From positions 1-21,056 of the forward strand of contig JAFSWA010000021.1 of assembly GCA_017444705.1 (NCBI GenBank): DNA of 21,056 nt, written 5' to 3'. The notes beneath the pieces are model-generated. The model saw only the letters and a list, made by a program, of their open reading frames with translations. It made no database searches and was not told where the DNA came from. Both the position numbers and the translations under genes were made by a program. Positions 6,865 through 15,382 of the stretch are shown in pieces (the stretch's first letter is position 1; each line of letters begins with the position of its first letter). The DNA is from a bacterium (GTDB lineage: Bacteria > Cyanobacteriota > Vampirovibrionia > Gastranaerophilales > Gastranaerophilaceae).

Positions 6865-7257
6865 TTAATCCGTAATTTTTGCTTGCCTTTTTTCATCCTC
6901 AGTCATTGTTCGCCAAAGACCAACTTTTCCGGGTACTCCGGTTAAAGGAATATACATTCTGTAAATACCATAAGGGCCTTTCTTGGGCGTTCCGGCGACA
7001 GCAGGTTTTCCATAAGCATCTTTATATGCAGTTTTTGCAGGCCATTCGATCAACCGTCCGTTTCTTGGAGCCATAATTGTAAGTGGCATATTCCCTTCGC
7101 GAATAAATATAGAATACTTTGTATAAGCTCTACTTGGGTCATTTACCGTAAATCTTTGCTCTTGGTTACCTTTTTCATCAGTTACTGTTACTGCGGTAAA
7201 AGGACCCTGAGCAGTCGGAGCCGGGGTTGTAGCTATTGCAGTGGTGTTTGTTGTCAT
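6865..7257 (-). CDS. Hypothetical protein
   Basis: A 130-residue protein with no recognised domain and no signal peptide or membrane helix. The N-terminus is rich in Thr, Ala and Pro (residues 1-20), suggesting an unfolded tail. The remainder is beta-rich and basic, with a GPYGIYRMYIPL segment (93-104) and a charged end (TEDEKRQAKITD). The ribosome site is strong (AAGGAGG, 9 nt from the ATG), so it is probably well expressed. It lies 47 bp downstream of the repeat-containing TPR gene in the same direction, and a terminator follows, so the two are likely cotranscribed and perhaps work together. Confidence 0.75.
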   Translation of the reverse strand: MTTNTTAIATTPAPTAQGPFTAVTVTDEKGNQEQRFTVNDPSRAYTKYSIFIREGNMPLTIMAPRNGRLIEWPAKTAYKDAYGKPAVAGTPKKGPYGIYRMYIPLTGVPGKVGLWRTMTEDEKRQAKITD

Positions 7258-7304
7258 AAAATAATCCTCCTTATTTTCCTTATATTATTGTCATGTCTAT
7301 AAAA

Positions 7305-8594
7305 TTATCTTCTTAATTGGACGGAAGGTACTCTAACATTAAGATTTCGTATTGAATGATATTGCGGTTCTACATCATATACAGGCTCTGTAAGCATTAT
7401 CGGTATGGGCGTTATACCTGAATTACAATCACCTGTTTTCGCAACCGGTATGGGCGTTATACCTGAATTACAATCATCTTTTTTAGCAACCGGTTTAGGC
7501 GTTATACCTGAATTACAATCATCTGTTTTTGCAACCGGTTTAGGCGTTATACCTGAACCGTTATCATCTGATTTAGCTGCTTGTTGGGATACTATACTTG
7601 AATTACAATCATCTGTTTTCGCAACTGGTATGGACGTTATACCTGAATTACAATCATCTGTTTTCGCAACTGGTATGGGCGTTATACCTGAATTACAACC
7701 ATCTGATTTAGCCACTTTTGAAGTTACAGGTTGTTCTGCCGGTATTTGTGCAACAACTTTTGCTTCTGCCTCAGCGTTAAGCCTTCCCTCTGAATATTTT
7801 TTGAGAGCGGCAATACTTTCTGCATTTGGATCAAGTTTAAGAAGTTTATCAAAATCCTTAACCGCATTGGCATAATCGTCCAAACTATAATATGCTAATC
7901 CACGGTTACGAAGAGCATTTATATGCTTAGGATTTTCTTTAAGAATATCGGTACATATTGATACTGTTTCTTTATAATCTCCTTTTTCATAAGCCTCATA
8001 AGCTTTAATTTCTGCTATATTTATTGCCCCAGCATTTGCTTTCTCATCTGCTTTAACTTTTGCTTCTTCCGATTGTACAACTTGTTCAGTTGTTTGAGCG
8101 ACTACGGGTTGAACAGGTTCTTTCCCGACTGCCACAGTATTTACGGTTGTTTTTACATCAACCGGAGCTTCTGTATTTTTAGCTGCTGTAACAACGGGCG
8201 GTTGTGCGGGTTGCCCAACTCTTATAGGAACTATCCCTGAGTTGCAATCCTGATGATTAGCTACATTTGCGGTAACAGTAGTTGTTCGTACTGATACATG
8301 CTGTTGAGGTTTGGGTTGTAATGTATCAACCGCAGGTCTCTTGGCTGCCGGTTGTGTTGCAACTGCCACAGTATTTACGGTTGTTTTTACATCAGCCGGA
8401 GCCTCTGTTTTTTTAGTTAATGCAACAACGGGCGGTTGTGCGGGTTGCCCAACTCTTATAGGAACTATCCCTGAGTTGCAATCCTGTTGATTAGCTGCAT
8501 TAAAACTTGTCGTAGTACTGCGTTTTACTGTGTATCTTGATTGATATGCAGGTGCAGGAACACTTTGATATGTAACTCTAATTCCACCGCTCAT
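7305..8594 (-). CDS. TPR protein with nine DCNSGI-type peptide repeats
   Basis: A 429-residue protein of unknown function without signal peptide. A short TPR pair (about 195-262; AYEKGDYKETVSICTDIL and GLAYYSLDDYANAVKDFDKL) sits between two repeat regions. The C-terminal region has seven tandem 15-residue copies of the type K[TS]DDCNSGITPIPVA, with cysteine at 300, 315, 330, 360, 375 and 390. The copy at 345 has asparagine instead. The N-terminal half has two more copies (C39, C117), within a duplicated block 78 residues apart (QDCNSGIVPIRVGQPAQPPV). The linkers are Pro, Thr and Val rich. The start has GAGGAAG ten bases upstream. The TPR suggests a scaffold, and the repeats could be a multivalent binding tail. 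Confidence 0.85.
   Translation of the reverse strand: MSGGIRVTYQSVPAPAYQSRYTVKRSTTTSFNAANQQDCNSGIVPIRVGQPAQPPVVALTKKTEAPADVKTTVNTVAVATQPAAKRPAVDTLQPKPQQHVSVRTTTVTANVANHQDCNSGIVPIRVGQPAQPPVVTAAKNTEAPVDVKTTVNTVAVGKEPVQPVVAQTTEQVVQSEEAKVKADEKANAGAINIAEIKAYEAYEKGDYKETVSICTDILKENPKHINALRNRGLAYYSLDDYANAVKDFDKLLKLDPNAESIAALKKYSEGRLNAEAEAKVVAQIPAEQPVTSKVAKSDGCNSGITPIPVAKTDDCNSGITSIPVAKTDDCNSSIVSQQAAKSDDNGSGITPKPVAKTDDCNSGITPKPVAKKDDCNSGITPIPVAKTGDCNSGITPIPIMLTEPVYDVEPQYHSIRNLNVRVPSVQLRR
7398..7709 (-). repeat. Seven tandem 45-bp coding repeats
   Basis: The DNA encoding residues 296-399 of the TPR protein is a 45-bp direct repeat with about seven units. They differ by single bases, and the fourth unit is the most diverged. 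The copies are clean enough for recent expansion or repeat-number variation. Confidence 0.85.
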
Positions 8595-8763
8595 AAATTA
8601 ATTCTTCCTCGTGATAACTTACATGTATATAAAAATTTTTTCCCTAATGAAATTTCATATATTTTTATTTTGTTTACATTTCTTAATATTAGAGCAAAAA
8701 ATTTTTTTATATTCGTTAAAAATATAGAAGCATGTTAAAATATTATTATGGACATGGAGTAGC

Positions 8764-10542
8764 ATGACAAATAATTATAAAAAATTTCTAATATTAATTA
8801 TATCAGTATTGTTTTTTTGTATAGGGAGTGCAAAGGCAAACAATGCTTACAAGAATGAATTGACAAAAGTCAGTTTGTCCCCTATCGGTTCCGGTGATGT
8901 AAAAATAACTTTGTATATGGCAAAGCCTTATTCCGAACCTTTGAGATTATTGAAGAAAAATGACGGTGAGTTCGTACTTATTTTGCCCGAAACATATACT
9001 TCTGCACCGCAAAAACCCTCTATATCCGATGTAATAGGTGATGTTACGGATGCTGATATCAAACTTTATTCATTCGTATCAAATACAAATCAAAACGGTT
9101 ATACAAAAATTGTTGTGAAAACCAACGGGCTTGTAAATCTTTATCCAGAGGCAGTTACGACAGGCGGAGGAACTCTGCTCAACCATCCTCAGCAGCAGAT
9201 TAACCAAATTATTTCGGAACAAATTAATCCGACTCCGCAAACACCCAAAACTCAAAAACAAGAAAATAAAATTTCACAAACATCTGTTTCTTCTCAGGTA
9301 AAACCTGAGGAAATAAAAAATAAACCGGAACAAAAACTAAATTCCCCAATAACGGACACTGCAAAAAAAGAACCTAATAAAACTGAAACTGCGAAAAAGC
9401 AAGAACCGGTTACAGAAATTAAAGAGAACGAAAAAATTATCGCAGAGTTTGAACAAAATGTAGAAAAACCCGATACATACAATATTGAGGAAATCCAAAA
9501 TTTACCCAAAATTACTGAGGTTGAGGAGCCTGTACAAGAAATTGAAACAACTGTTAATGAAGAAACAAAAGTTTCTCTGTTAACAAAAGTTAAAAGTAAG
9601 TTATCAAAAATAAAAACTTTTTTAATAACTCGTACCCCTAATGTGAAAGATGTACGCAACCAAACCGGAAATATTCTGCTAACACTGATTTCTTTGTTAT
9701 TAGTTGCATTTTCTGTTAAGTTTGCATACAGTGTTTTGAAAAATTCCGCTCAGAAGCCTGATAACAATGTTAAACCTGAGACGGATGATAAGACTGAGTA
9801 CTCAGAGTTCTTCAAAAATCTTATAGAAGCTGAGTTAAACGGAGTTCCAAAAGAAAATAAAAAAGTTCTGTCGGCAAAAAGGGATTATACAGGAATTGAA
9901 GTTGAACCTGCAAAATCGCACAAAGAAGTTATGAATGAAGACCAAAATCTCAGTTGGCAAGAAAAATTCAGAGCTTTGCAGAAAAACAGAAAATCTTTGT
10001 TTAGTGATGAAAATAAAGACTTTGTACAAAAAGATGAATTTCCCATGGAGAATATAGAAAATATGGAAAACCCGATTAAAAAATTAACACAAGATTTTAG
10101 AGCTGTAAGAAAGGTTTTGGAAAAGCAAATCGGCAAAAATGAAAACAATGAGTCGATAAAACAGGAATTTACTCCCGAGAAAATTGACAAAATTGAAATC
10201 ATAAGTTTCGAAGATTTGCAAAAAAATATCCAAAAGCCAAAGGTACAAGTGAATAAAACTCTGCCTATCAAAAAACGTGAACCGAAAATATTAACAAGAC
10301 TAAAACTCGGTGATAACAAAGGTTTTTATTTAGTCGACTATAAAGATAAAATATCTTTGGTCGGATATGTAAATGACAAGGTATTTAAGCTTAATTCATA
10401 TTCTTCTGTAAAAAGTCCGAAGTTGTATGCTCGATTAACAGAAAAAGTACAAGATACAGATACATATATTGTCAAAATTGATAACAGCAAGCTGCTTGTT
10501 GATATTGATGAAGAAAAAATGAAATTGAAATTGATGTACTAA
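8764..10542 (+). CDS. Secreted/membrane protein with AMIN-like N-terminal domain
   Basis: A signal peptide (residues 1-25, KKFLILIISVLFFCIGSAKA) is followed by a beta-rich domain at about 33-125 (VSLSPIGSGDVKITLYMAKP and TKIVVKTNGLVNL). It looks like the AMIN domain that targets cyanobacterial envelope proteins to peptidoglycan. A long Pro/Lys/Glu/Thr linker (140-265), a transmembrane helix at 303-322 (NILLTLISLLLVAFSVKFAY), another charged, coiled-coil-prone region and a conserved-looking C-terminal domain (508-592, LKLGDNKGFYLVDYKDK) follow. With the signal peptide cleaved, the AMIN-like part should be outside and the C-terminal domain in the cytoplasm. GGAG lies 4 nt before the ATG, and an extended -10 (TGTTAAAAT, 8733-8741) precedes it. 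The AMIN call is by pattern only. The next gene starts 3 bp later. Confidence 0.75.
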   Translation: MTNNYKKFLILIISVLFFCIGSAKANNAYKNELTKVSLSPIGSGDVKITLYMAKPYSEPLRLLKKNDGEFVLILPETYTSAPQKPSISDVIGDVTDADIKLYSFVSNTNQNGYTKIVVKTNGLVNLYPEAVTTGGGTLLNHPQQQINQIISEQINPTPQTPKTQKQENKISQTSVSSQVKPEEIKNKPEQKLNSPITDTAKKEPNKTETAKKQEPVTEIKENEKIIAEFEQNVEKPDTYNIEEIQNLPKITEVEEPVQEIETTVNEETKVSLLTKVKSKLSKIKTFLITRTPNVKDVRNQTGNILLTLISLLLVAFSVKFAYSVLKNSAQKPDNNVKPETDDKTEYSEFFKNLIEAELNGVPKENKKVLSAKRDYTGIEVEPAKSHKEVMNEDQNLSWQEKFRALQKNRKSLFSDENKDFVQKDEFPMENIENMENPIKKLTQDFRAVRKVLEKQIGKNENNESIKQEFTPEKIDKIEIISFEDLQKNIQKPKVQVNKTLPIKKREPKILTRLKLGDNKGFYLVDYKDKISLVGYVNDKVFKLNSYSSVKSPKLYARLTEKVQDTDTYIVKIDNSKLLVDIDEEKMKLKLMY

Positions 10543-10545
10543 CAG

Positions 10546-10953
10546 ATGAAAAATTTATATAAAATAATTATTATAGCTTTTGTTACGCTGTTTTTGTGTG
10601 GCTGTAATAATGCAAAAATTTCCGAAATCAAATTTGCAACTTGGGGTTCAAAAACAGAGATTTCAATTGTAAAACCGATAGTTGAGGAATATAATAAAAC
10701 TCATCCCGTAAAAGTCAGGTTAGTTCATATTCCGCAGAATTATTTTCAGAAACTGCATTTGCTTTTTGCATCAAATCTTGCTCCGGACGTAATTTTTATA
10801 AACAATTTATATTTGAAAATATATCAAAAAGCAGGTTTATTAGAGGATTTAAGTGCATACACAAATGAAACAGATTATTTTAAAAATGCACTTTCTGCGA
10901 TGAGTGTTGACGGAAAACTTTACGCAATACCGAGAGATATTCAAGTTTTGTGA
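10546..10953 (+). pseudogene. ABC transporter sugar-binding lipoprotein, N-terminal part (frameshifted)
   Basis: The first 135 residues of a family 1 extracellular solute-binding protein (MalE/UgpB type). The lipoprotein signal is clear (MKNLYKIIIIAFVTLFLCGC, acylated Cys at 20), and the mature start KFATWG plus DVIFINNLYLKIYQKAGLLEDLS are family hallmarks. The frame stops at TGA (10951-10953) directly after PRDIQVL. In relatives the conserved element runs on as PRDxxxxVIFYN, and that continuation is found in the -1 frame starting at GTG 10950. One missing base near 10945-10951 would restore a protein of about 388 residues. The gene starts 3 bp after the AMIN-like gene, and no permease or ATPase gene is nearby. 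Confidence 0.8.
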
Positions 10954-11711
10954 TTTTTTATAACAGAGATATTTTTAAAAAAGCTGATATAATTCCCGAT
11001 AAAAATTGGAATATAGAAAATTTTTATGCCAATGCAAAAGAGTTGAAAAAATATGTTCAAACAGGCTTTTGTACTGAGTTTGATGCAGTTTCTTGGGAAA
11101 ATTTTGTATCGATTGACAGTAAACCGATATTCACAGACGAAAAATTGACCATAGCGGATAAAGCTTCAACGGATGCCTTGCAAAAACTGTCAGATAAAAT
11201 AAATGAAGAGGGTTTGGGTGCGAATAAAGAACAAATTTCACTTTCTCCTTGTGCACAACTTTTTATGAATCAAAAAACGGCAATGTTTGTGTCGGGCAGA
11301 TGGAGTGTTCCGAAACTCAATTCCAATCCTAAGTTAAAATACGGGGTTTTACCTTTTCCGAAAGGTCAGTCAAAATACTATATTCCGCTAAATTCCTCCG
11401 GATGGGCGGTTTATAAAAATTCAAAAAATAAAGACGCAGCTATTGATTTTGTAAAGTATATTTCTTCTGATGAAAATATTGAGAAAATGGTAAACTCAGG
11501 ATTAATTACACCGGCAAATAAAAAAATTGCTGATTCAAATAATTTCAAAAACGGAGAAATTTTCATTGATATTATTGAAAAATCCACTCCGAATAATGTC
11601 CCTGCCGATTATAACATTATAATTGATAAAGTAAACAATGCTGCAATTTCTGTCTTAGGTGGTTACAAAACGGCAAAAGAAGCGATAGAGCCGTTGTTTA
11701 AAGAATACTAA
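10950..11711 (+). pseudogene. ABC transporter sugar-binding lipoprotein, C-terminal part
   Basis: The remaining 253 residues of the solute-binding protein. IFYNRDIFKKADI begins where the upstream piece ends. QLFMNQKTAMFVSGRWSVPKL, YGVLPFPKG and the late SSGWAVYKNSKNKDAAIDFVKYI are the usual second-lobe elements of family 1 binding proteins. It has no signal sequence of its own, and its GTG overlaps the stop of the first part (TTGTGA), so it would be useless as an independent protein. The junction is not a standard -1 slippery heptamer. A real frameshift mutation or a base-calling error in a T-rich stretch is more likely. The stop codon overlaps that of the helicase gene by 4 bp on the opposite strand. 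Confidence 0.8.
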
Positions 11712-14700
11712 TTCCAAGAAAAGATGTCTTGCAAATCATCAAAGGTAATAGATTTGCCGATATTTCTGTCAACTGAGATTACGGAATCAACAAGGGAACG
11801 TTTTCTCATTTTGAGTTTTTGAATTTTTTCTTCAACCGTACCTTTTGTGATAAATCTGTAAACAAAGACTTTCTTTGTTTGACCGATACGATAAGCTCTG
11901 TCGGTTGCTTGGTCTTCAACCGCAGGATTCCACCAAGGGTCGTAGTGAACTACATAATCTGCACCCGTAAGATTCAAACCCGTTCCGCCGGCTTTCAAAC
12001 TGATTAAGAAAATCGGTATTGTCGGGTCGGAATTAAATCTTTCAACGACTTCCTGACGATTTTTTGTTTTACCTGTCAAATATTCATATTTTATACCTGC
12101 TTTTTCAAGCCATTCTTTAATAATATCCAGCATATCTACAAATTGGCTGAAAAGAAGTATTCTGTGTTTTTCCGAGATGACTTCTTCCAAAAATTCTTTG
12201 AGATATTCAAATTTTCCCGAATCCATCTGACCCTTTTTAAGTTCTTTATCATATAATTTCGGATGGCAGCATATTTGCCGTAAACGCAAAAGTGCAGAGA
12301 AAATAGACATTCTGCTCTTTTCAAGACCGTTTTGCTGAATGGATTTGAATAGTTCTTCTTTTGTAGAATCCATAACTTCGAGATAAAAATCTTTTTGCTC
12401 CGGAGTAAGTTCACAGTATGCAATATTTTCAACCTTATCCGGCAAGTCTTTTGCAACATCTCTTTTCATACGACGTAAAATAAACGGATAAATTTGTGAT
12501 TTCAGCCGTTTTTCAACAGCTTTGTCTTCTCTTTCCATAATAGGATTTGCATATCGATAGTTAAAATCAGATTTATTAAACAGAAATCCGGGCATCAAGA
12601 AATCAAATACAGACCACAATTCTTCAAGTTTATTTTCAATCGGAGTACCGGAAAGTGCAAGTTTGTGTGCGGCATTAATTCTTTTTACAGCTTGTGCGGT
12701 CTGAGATTCAGGATTTTTTATATTTTGAGATTCATCAAGAATAACAAATCTGAAATCCATTTTTTCCAACTCTTTTATATCCCTCCTTACAAGGGCATAA
12801 CTTGTAATTACAATGTCATAATTTTTTATTTTCTCAAAATTCTTTTTTCTGTCAATGCCAGAAAGTGACATATATGTAAGATTCGGTGCAAACTTTTCTA
12901 TTTCATTTTCCCAGTTAAAAACAACTGTTGTCGGACAAATAACAAGTGCAGGTTGTTTTTTGTGTTTTTCTTTTGCTTTCTGAATCAAAGTTAGTGCTTG
13001 TAATGTCTTTCCAAGACCCATATCATCTGCCAAAATGCCGTTTAAGCCATACTGATACAAGAACCAAAGCCAGCCGAATCCTTTCTTTTGATACTCTCTG
13101 AATTCCGCCTGAATACCTTTTGGCGGTTTAATATTATCCATTTGAGAAAAGGTTGAAATTTGTTTCCAAAATTTTTGGAATTCTTTGCTTTGTATTAATT
13201 CAATTCCCATTGATTGCATTTCGGAAATCAATCCCGCACGATAGGTCTTTACGATATATTTATCATCATCTGTTCTGTAAACGTCATAAGTATTAAACGA
13301 TTTTAATAATGTCCAAACATTATCCGAGGGGACTTCAACAAACCCTTTTGCACCGATTTTGATGTACTTTGAACCCTCAATTGCAGCATCATGTAAATCC
13401 TCAAAGGTTAATTTTTCGTCATCAACAAGCCCGTAGAGTTCAAACTGAAAACTGTCTGTTGTTTCTTCACAAAAATCTATATCAGCAACGAGTTTCAACG
13501 GATTATTTGACAGTTGCAAAAATGCCATATTATCTTTTTCTTCAAATACCCAGTTTTCACCTGCCTGAGCCTTGTAATAATTATAAAAATCTATTGCATT
13601 CTCTTTTTCAAGAATAAGATTATTTGTTTGAAGCGGTGAAAATTTGCATGCCAAAAGCATTGCGTAAGCTTCCGCTTCGTGCTTTTTGTTTCTCTTTACC
13701 CAATATAGTAAATCTTCTTTCGGTTTTTTGATTGTTACATAAGGGCTTTTTTCGACTTGTTTTGTGTATGGAACCCTTACTCCGTCATATTCAAACTCCA
13801 ACTCAGCTTTCAAAGACCCGTCATAATCAAGTCCGAGAGTAACAATATTTTTCGGATGGCTTTGTTCAAGTGTCAATTTTTTAATCATATCAGACAATTC
13901 GACCGGCATGATTTTTTGAAGTTCAGGCAATTCTTCGTATAAGAATTTTGCACCGTCAGAATCTTTAATGTCTGTAAAACTTGATTTTATGAGGTTTTGA
14001 GGAATAACTGATACAGGAACATTAGTGGGGAAAATAAGATTTTTGTATCTGCCCCAAGTTAATTGTCTTGAAAAATATCTTATTTCTTCAAACGGCAAGA
14101 CATCCTCTTTGTCGGTTCTTTGCCAGTGTAGAGATAATAAAACATTCCCTACCATTGAAAAATTGACCGATAAAATTAAATTCCAAGGTTTGTCCAAAAA
14201 TCTTAGCCTGTCTTTTGTTTTTCCGTCAATAACTTCTTCCGCCTTTGACAGCAATTGAAAGAAAATATCGAATTTTGCAAGCTGAACATCATACCAGCCT
14301 GCTTTTTTATCTAATCTTGAACGTTTTAAAAGTTCCTGAAATATTGCGAGTTCAACTTTTTGTGCATTGTTGAGCTTAAAGGTTTTATCCTCTTTTTGAG
14401 CAGCAATAAGTGCTTTTAATATAGCCTCAATATCTCTTACAACCTTGCCTGTGGTTCTGTCCTGAACCAATATTGAGAAGAAATTTTGTCTGCGTTTCGG
14501 GTTAAAATGAAAGATATAATTCCCTTCGGGAGTAAAATCAATATTTGTCTGTTCATCTGACAAATCAGGTTGAATTTTATGCTTTTTCAAAAGATATTCG
14601 TCATAAATACCGTCTTTAATAACTTTAATCCCGAGAGCAATAGCGTGTTTGCACCATTCATCTTTAACGGGGCATGAACATTCAGGCTTTACCGAAGTTT

Positions 14701-14896
14701 TTGTAAAACTTAGAGCCGTATCGTAATGGTCTTTAAAGTTACCTTTTATTTTCGCTTCAACGCCTGCCAAACCGACATTCATATCCATAATAATATCGGT
14801 TTTTGATGCTTCATAACCACGACGCCAATTTCCGGCATTCGTGTTGTCTTTTATATATTTGTAGTTAAACTTAAAAGTTTCTTTTTTATCACTCAT
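11708..14896 (-). CDS. SWIM zinc finger / SNF2-family helicase
   Basis: A 1062-residue bacterial SNF2-type ATPase (Snf2/Rad54 group, related in architecture to RapA-like proteins) that would move on double-stranded DNA. A SWIM zinc finger with C73, C75, C82 and H84 (CSCPVKDEWCKH) opens the protein, and a long middle region with no recognised domain follows. The motor begins near 600, with Walker A ADDMGLGKT (623-631), DESQ (721-724) in place of DEAH, and SGTPIEN (749-755). The second RecA lobe has LLFSQFVDMLD, ISLKAGGTGLNL (965-976) and QATDRAYRIGQ (996-1006). The reading frame is intact. There is no clear Shine-Dalgarno, but a good promoter lies at 14959-14987. Its cellular role, repair or transcription recycling, cannot be told from context. 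Confidence 0.95.
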   Translation of the reverse strand: MSDKKETFKFNYKYIKDNTNAGNWRRGYEASKTDIIMDMNVGLAGVEAKIKGNFKDHYDTALSFTKTSVKPECSCPVKDEWCKHAIALGIKVIKDGIYDEYLLKKHKIQPDLSDEQTNIDFTPEGNYIFHFNPKRRQNFFSILVQDRTTGKVVRDIEAILKALIAAQKEDKTFKLNNAQKVELAIFQELLKRSRLDKKAGWYDVQLAKFDIFFQLLSKAEEVIDGKTKDRLRFLDKPWNLILSVNFSMVGNVLLSLHWQRTDKEDVLPFEEIRYFSRQLTWGRYKNLIFPTNVPVSVIPQNLIKSSFTDIKDSDGAKFLYEELPELQKIMPVELSDMIKKLTLEQSHPKNIVTLGLDYDGSLKAELEFEYDGVRVPYTKQVEKSPYVTIKKPKEDLLYWVKRNKKHEAEAYAMLLACKFSPLQTNNLILEKENAIDFYNYYKAQAGENWVFEEKDNMAFLQLSNNPLKLVADIDFCEETTDSFQFELYGLVDDEKLTFEDLHDAAIEGSKYIKIGAKGFVEVPSDNVWTLLKSFNTYDVYRTDDDKYIVKTYRAGLISEMQSMGIELIQSKEFQKFWKQISTFSQMDNIKPPKGIQAEFREYQKKGFGWLWFLYQYGLNGILADDMGLGKTLQALTLIQKAKEKHKKQPALVICPTTVVFNWENEIEKFAPNLTYMSLSGIDRKKNFEKIKNYDIVITSYALVRRDIKELEKMDFRFVILDESQNIKNPESQTAQAVKRINAAHKLALSGTPIENKLEELWSVFDFLMPGFLFNKSDFNYRYANPIMEREDKAVEKRLKSQIYPFILRRMKRDVAKDLPDKVENIAYCELTPEQKDFYLEVMDSTKEELFKSIQQNGLEKSRMSIFSALLRLRQICCHPKLYDKELKKGQMDSGKFEYLKEFLEEVISEKHRILLFSQFVDMLDIIKEWLEKAGIKYEYLTGKTKNRQEVVERFNSDPTIPIFLISLKAGGTGLNLTGADYVVHYDPWWNPAVEDQATDRAYRIGQTKKVFVYRFITKGTVEEKIQKLKMRKRSLVDSVISVDRNIGKSITFDDLQDIFSWN

Positions 14897-14958
14897 TTGA
14901 CAGCAAAATGCGTAACCGCAAAAATCTCCGTAAAATAATTAACTGCTATTCCTTAATC

Positions 14959-14987
14959 ATTGTAATATAAAAAATTATTTTTGGCAA
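14959..14987 (-). promoter_or_regulatory. Sigma70-type promoter of the SNF2 gene
   Basis: On the minus strand TTGCCA (14987-14982) and TACAAT (14964-14959) are 17 bp apart. The predicted start near 14952 gives a leader of about 55 nt that contains a small GCG-GTTA-CGC stem. Confidence 0.65.
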
Positions 14988-15027
14988 TAGTTTTGCCCGT
15001 AATAATTGTTATCTTGAAATATATGAC

Positions 15028-15252
15028 TTATTTATTTAGTCTAAAATCGAGTAATTCCGATATTTTAAGCTTTAAAGCGGATGAAATCTGCAAAAGGTTT
15101 GTGTACCTGATATCCGTAATTCCTCTTTCAATATCGCTTATTGTCCTTACGGAAAGTCCTGACTATTCAGCCAGTTTTTCCTGCGAAATACTAATTTTTG
15201 CTCTTTCAAATTTTATTTTATTTCCAAGTTCCGATAGCTTTAAATTCTTCAT
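15028..15252 (-). pseudogene. XRE-family HTH regulator interrupted by in-frame TAG
   Basis: Reading the minus strand from ATG 15252 gives KLSELGNKIKFERAKISISQ, EKLAE, a TAG stop at codon 30 (15165-15163), then SGLSVRTISDIERGITDIRY and TNLLQISSALKLKISELLDF, with a final TAA at 15030-15028. This is a complete 74-codon Cro/CI-type helix-turn-helix of normal length. The stop occupies the residue between LAE and SGLS, usually K or Q, in the heart of the DNA-binding motif, so no functional product is expected unless it is suppressed. AAG or CAG to TAG would do it. The gene is divergent from the pilin-like gene and shares its control region, so it may have regulated it. Confidence 0.8.
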
Positions 15253-15298
15253 AATTATATTGTAAGGGCTTAAAATTTTTCAAAAAATGTGCTATACT

Positions 15299-15310
15299 AC
15301 ATATATATGT
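15299..15310. promoter_or_regulatory. 12-bp perfect palindrome, candidate operator
   Basis: ACATATATATGT is fully palindromic. It sits just after an extended -10-like TGCTATACT (15290-15298) on the plus strand, where the transcription start would fall, in the 130-bp region between the XRE pseudogene and the pilin-like gene. It is AT-only at its core, so chance occurrence is possible. Confidence 0.35.
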
Positions 15311-15316
15311 GATATG

Positions 15317-15332
15317 CTTCATATTTTTGAAG
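15317..15332. promoter_or_regulatory. Inverted repeat CTTCA-N6-TGAAG, candidate operator
   Basis: A 5-bp inverted repeat around TATTTT, typical in size for the operator of a small XRE dimer. It is located between the divergent regulator remnant and the pilin-like gene, 51 bp before the latter's start. Confidence 0.35.
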
Positions 15333-15382
15333 AAAACTGCATATTATATGGCTTTATTAAATAAAAGTTGAGGTTAATAAAT

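Noticed and set aside
7405..7875. Plus-strand open frame of 156 codons with a repeated ELQSSVFATG pattern
   Set aside because: It is the antisense of the 45-bp coding repeats. The minus frame has a TPR, a ribosome site and full length.
10940..10960. Programmed -1 frameshift joining the two binding-protein parts
   Set aside because: The sequence CAAGTTTTGTGA does not give an X XXY YYZ heptamer in the right frame, and I saw no downstream pseudoknot.
14981..15265. Plus-strand open frame of 94 codons
   Set aside because: It is the shadow of the interrupted XRE gene on the minus strand, and it has no ribosome site.
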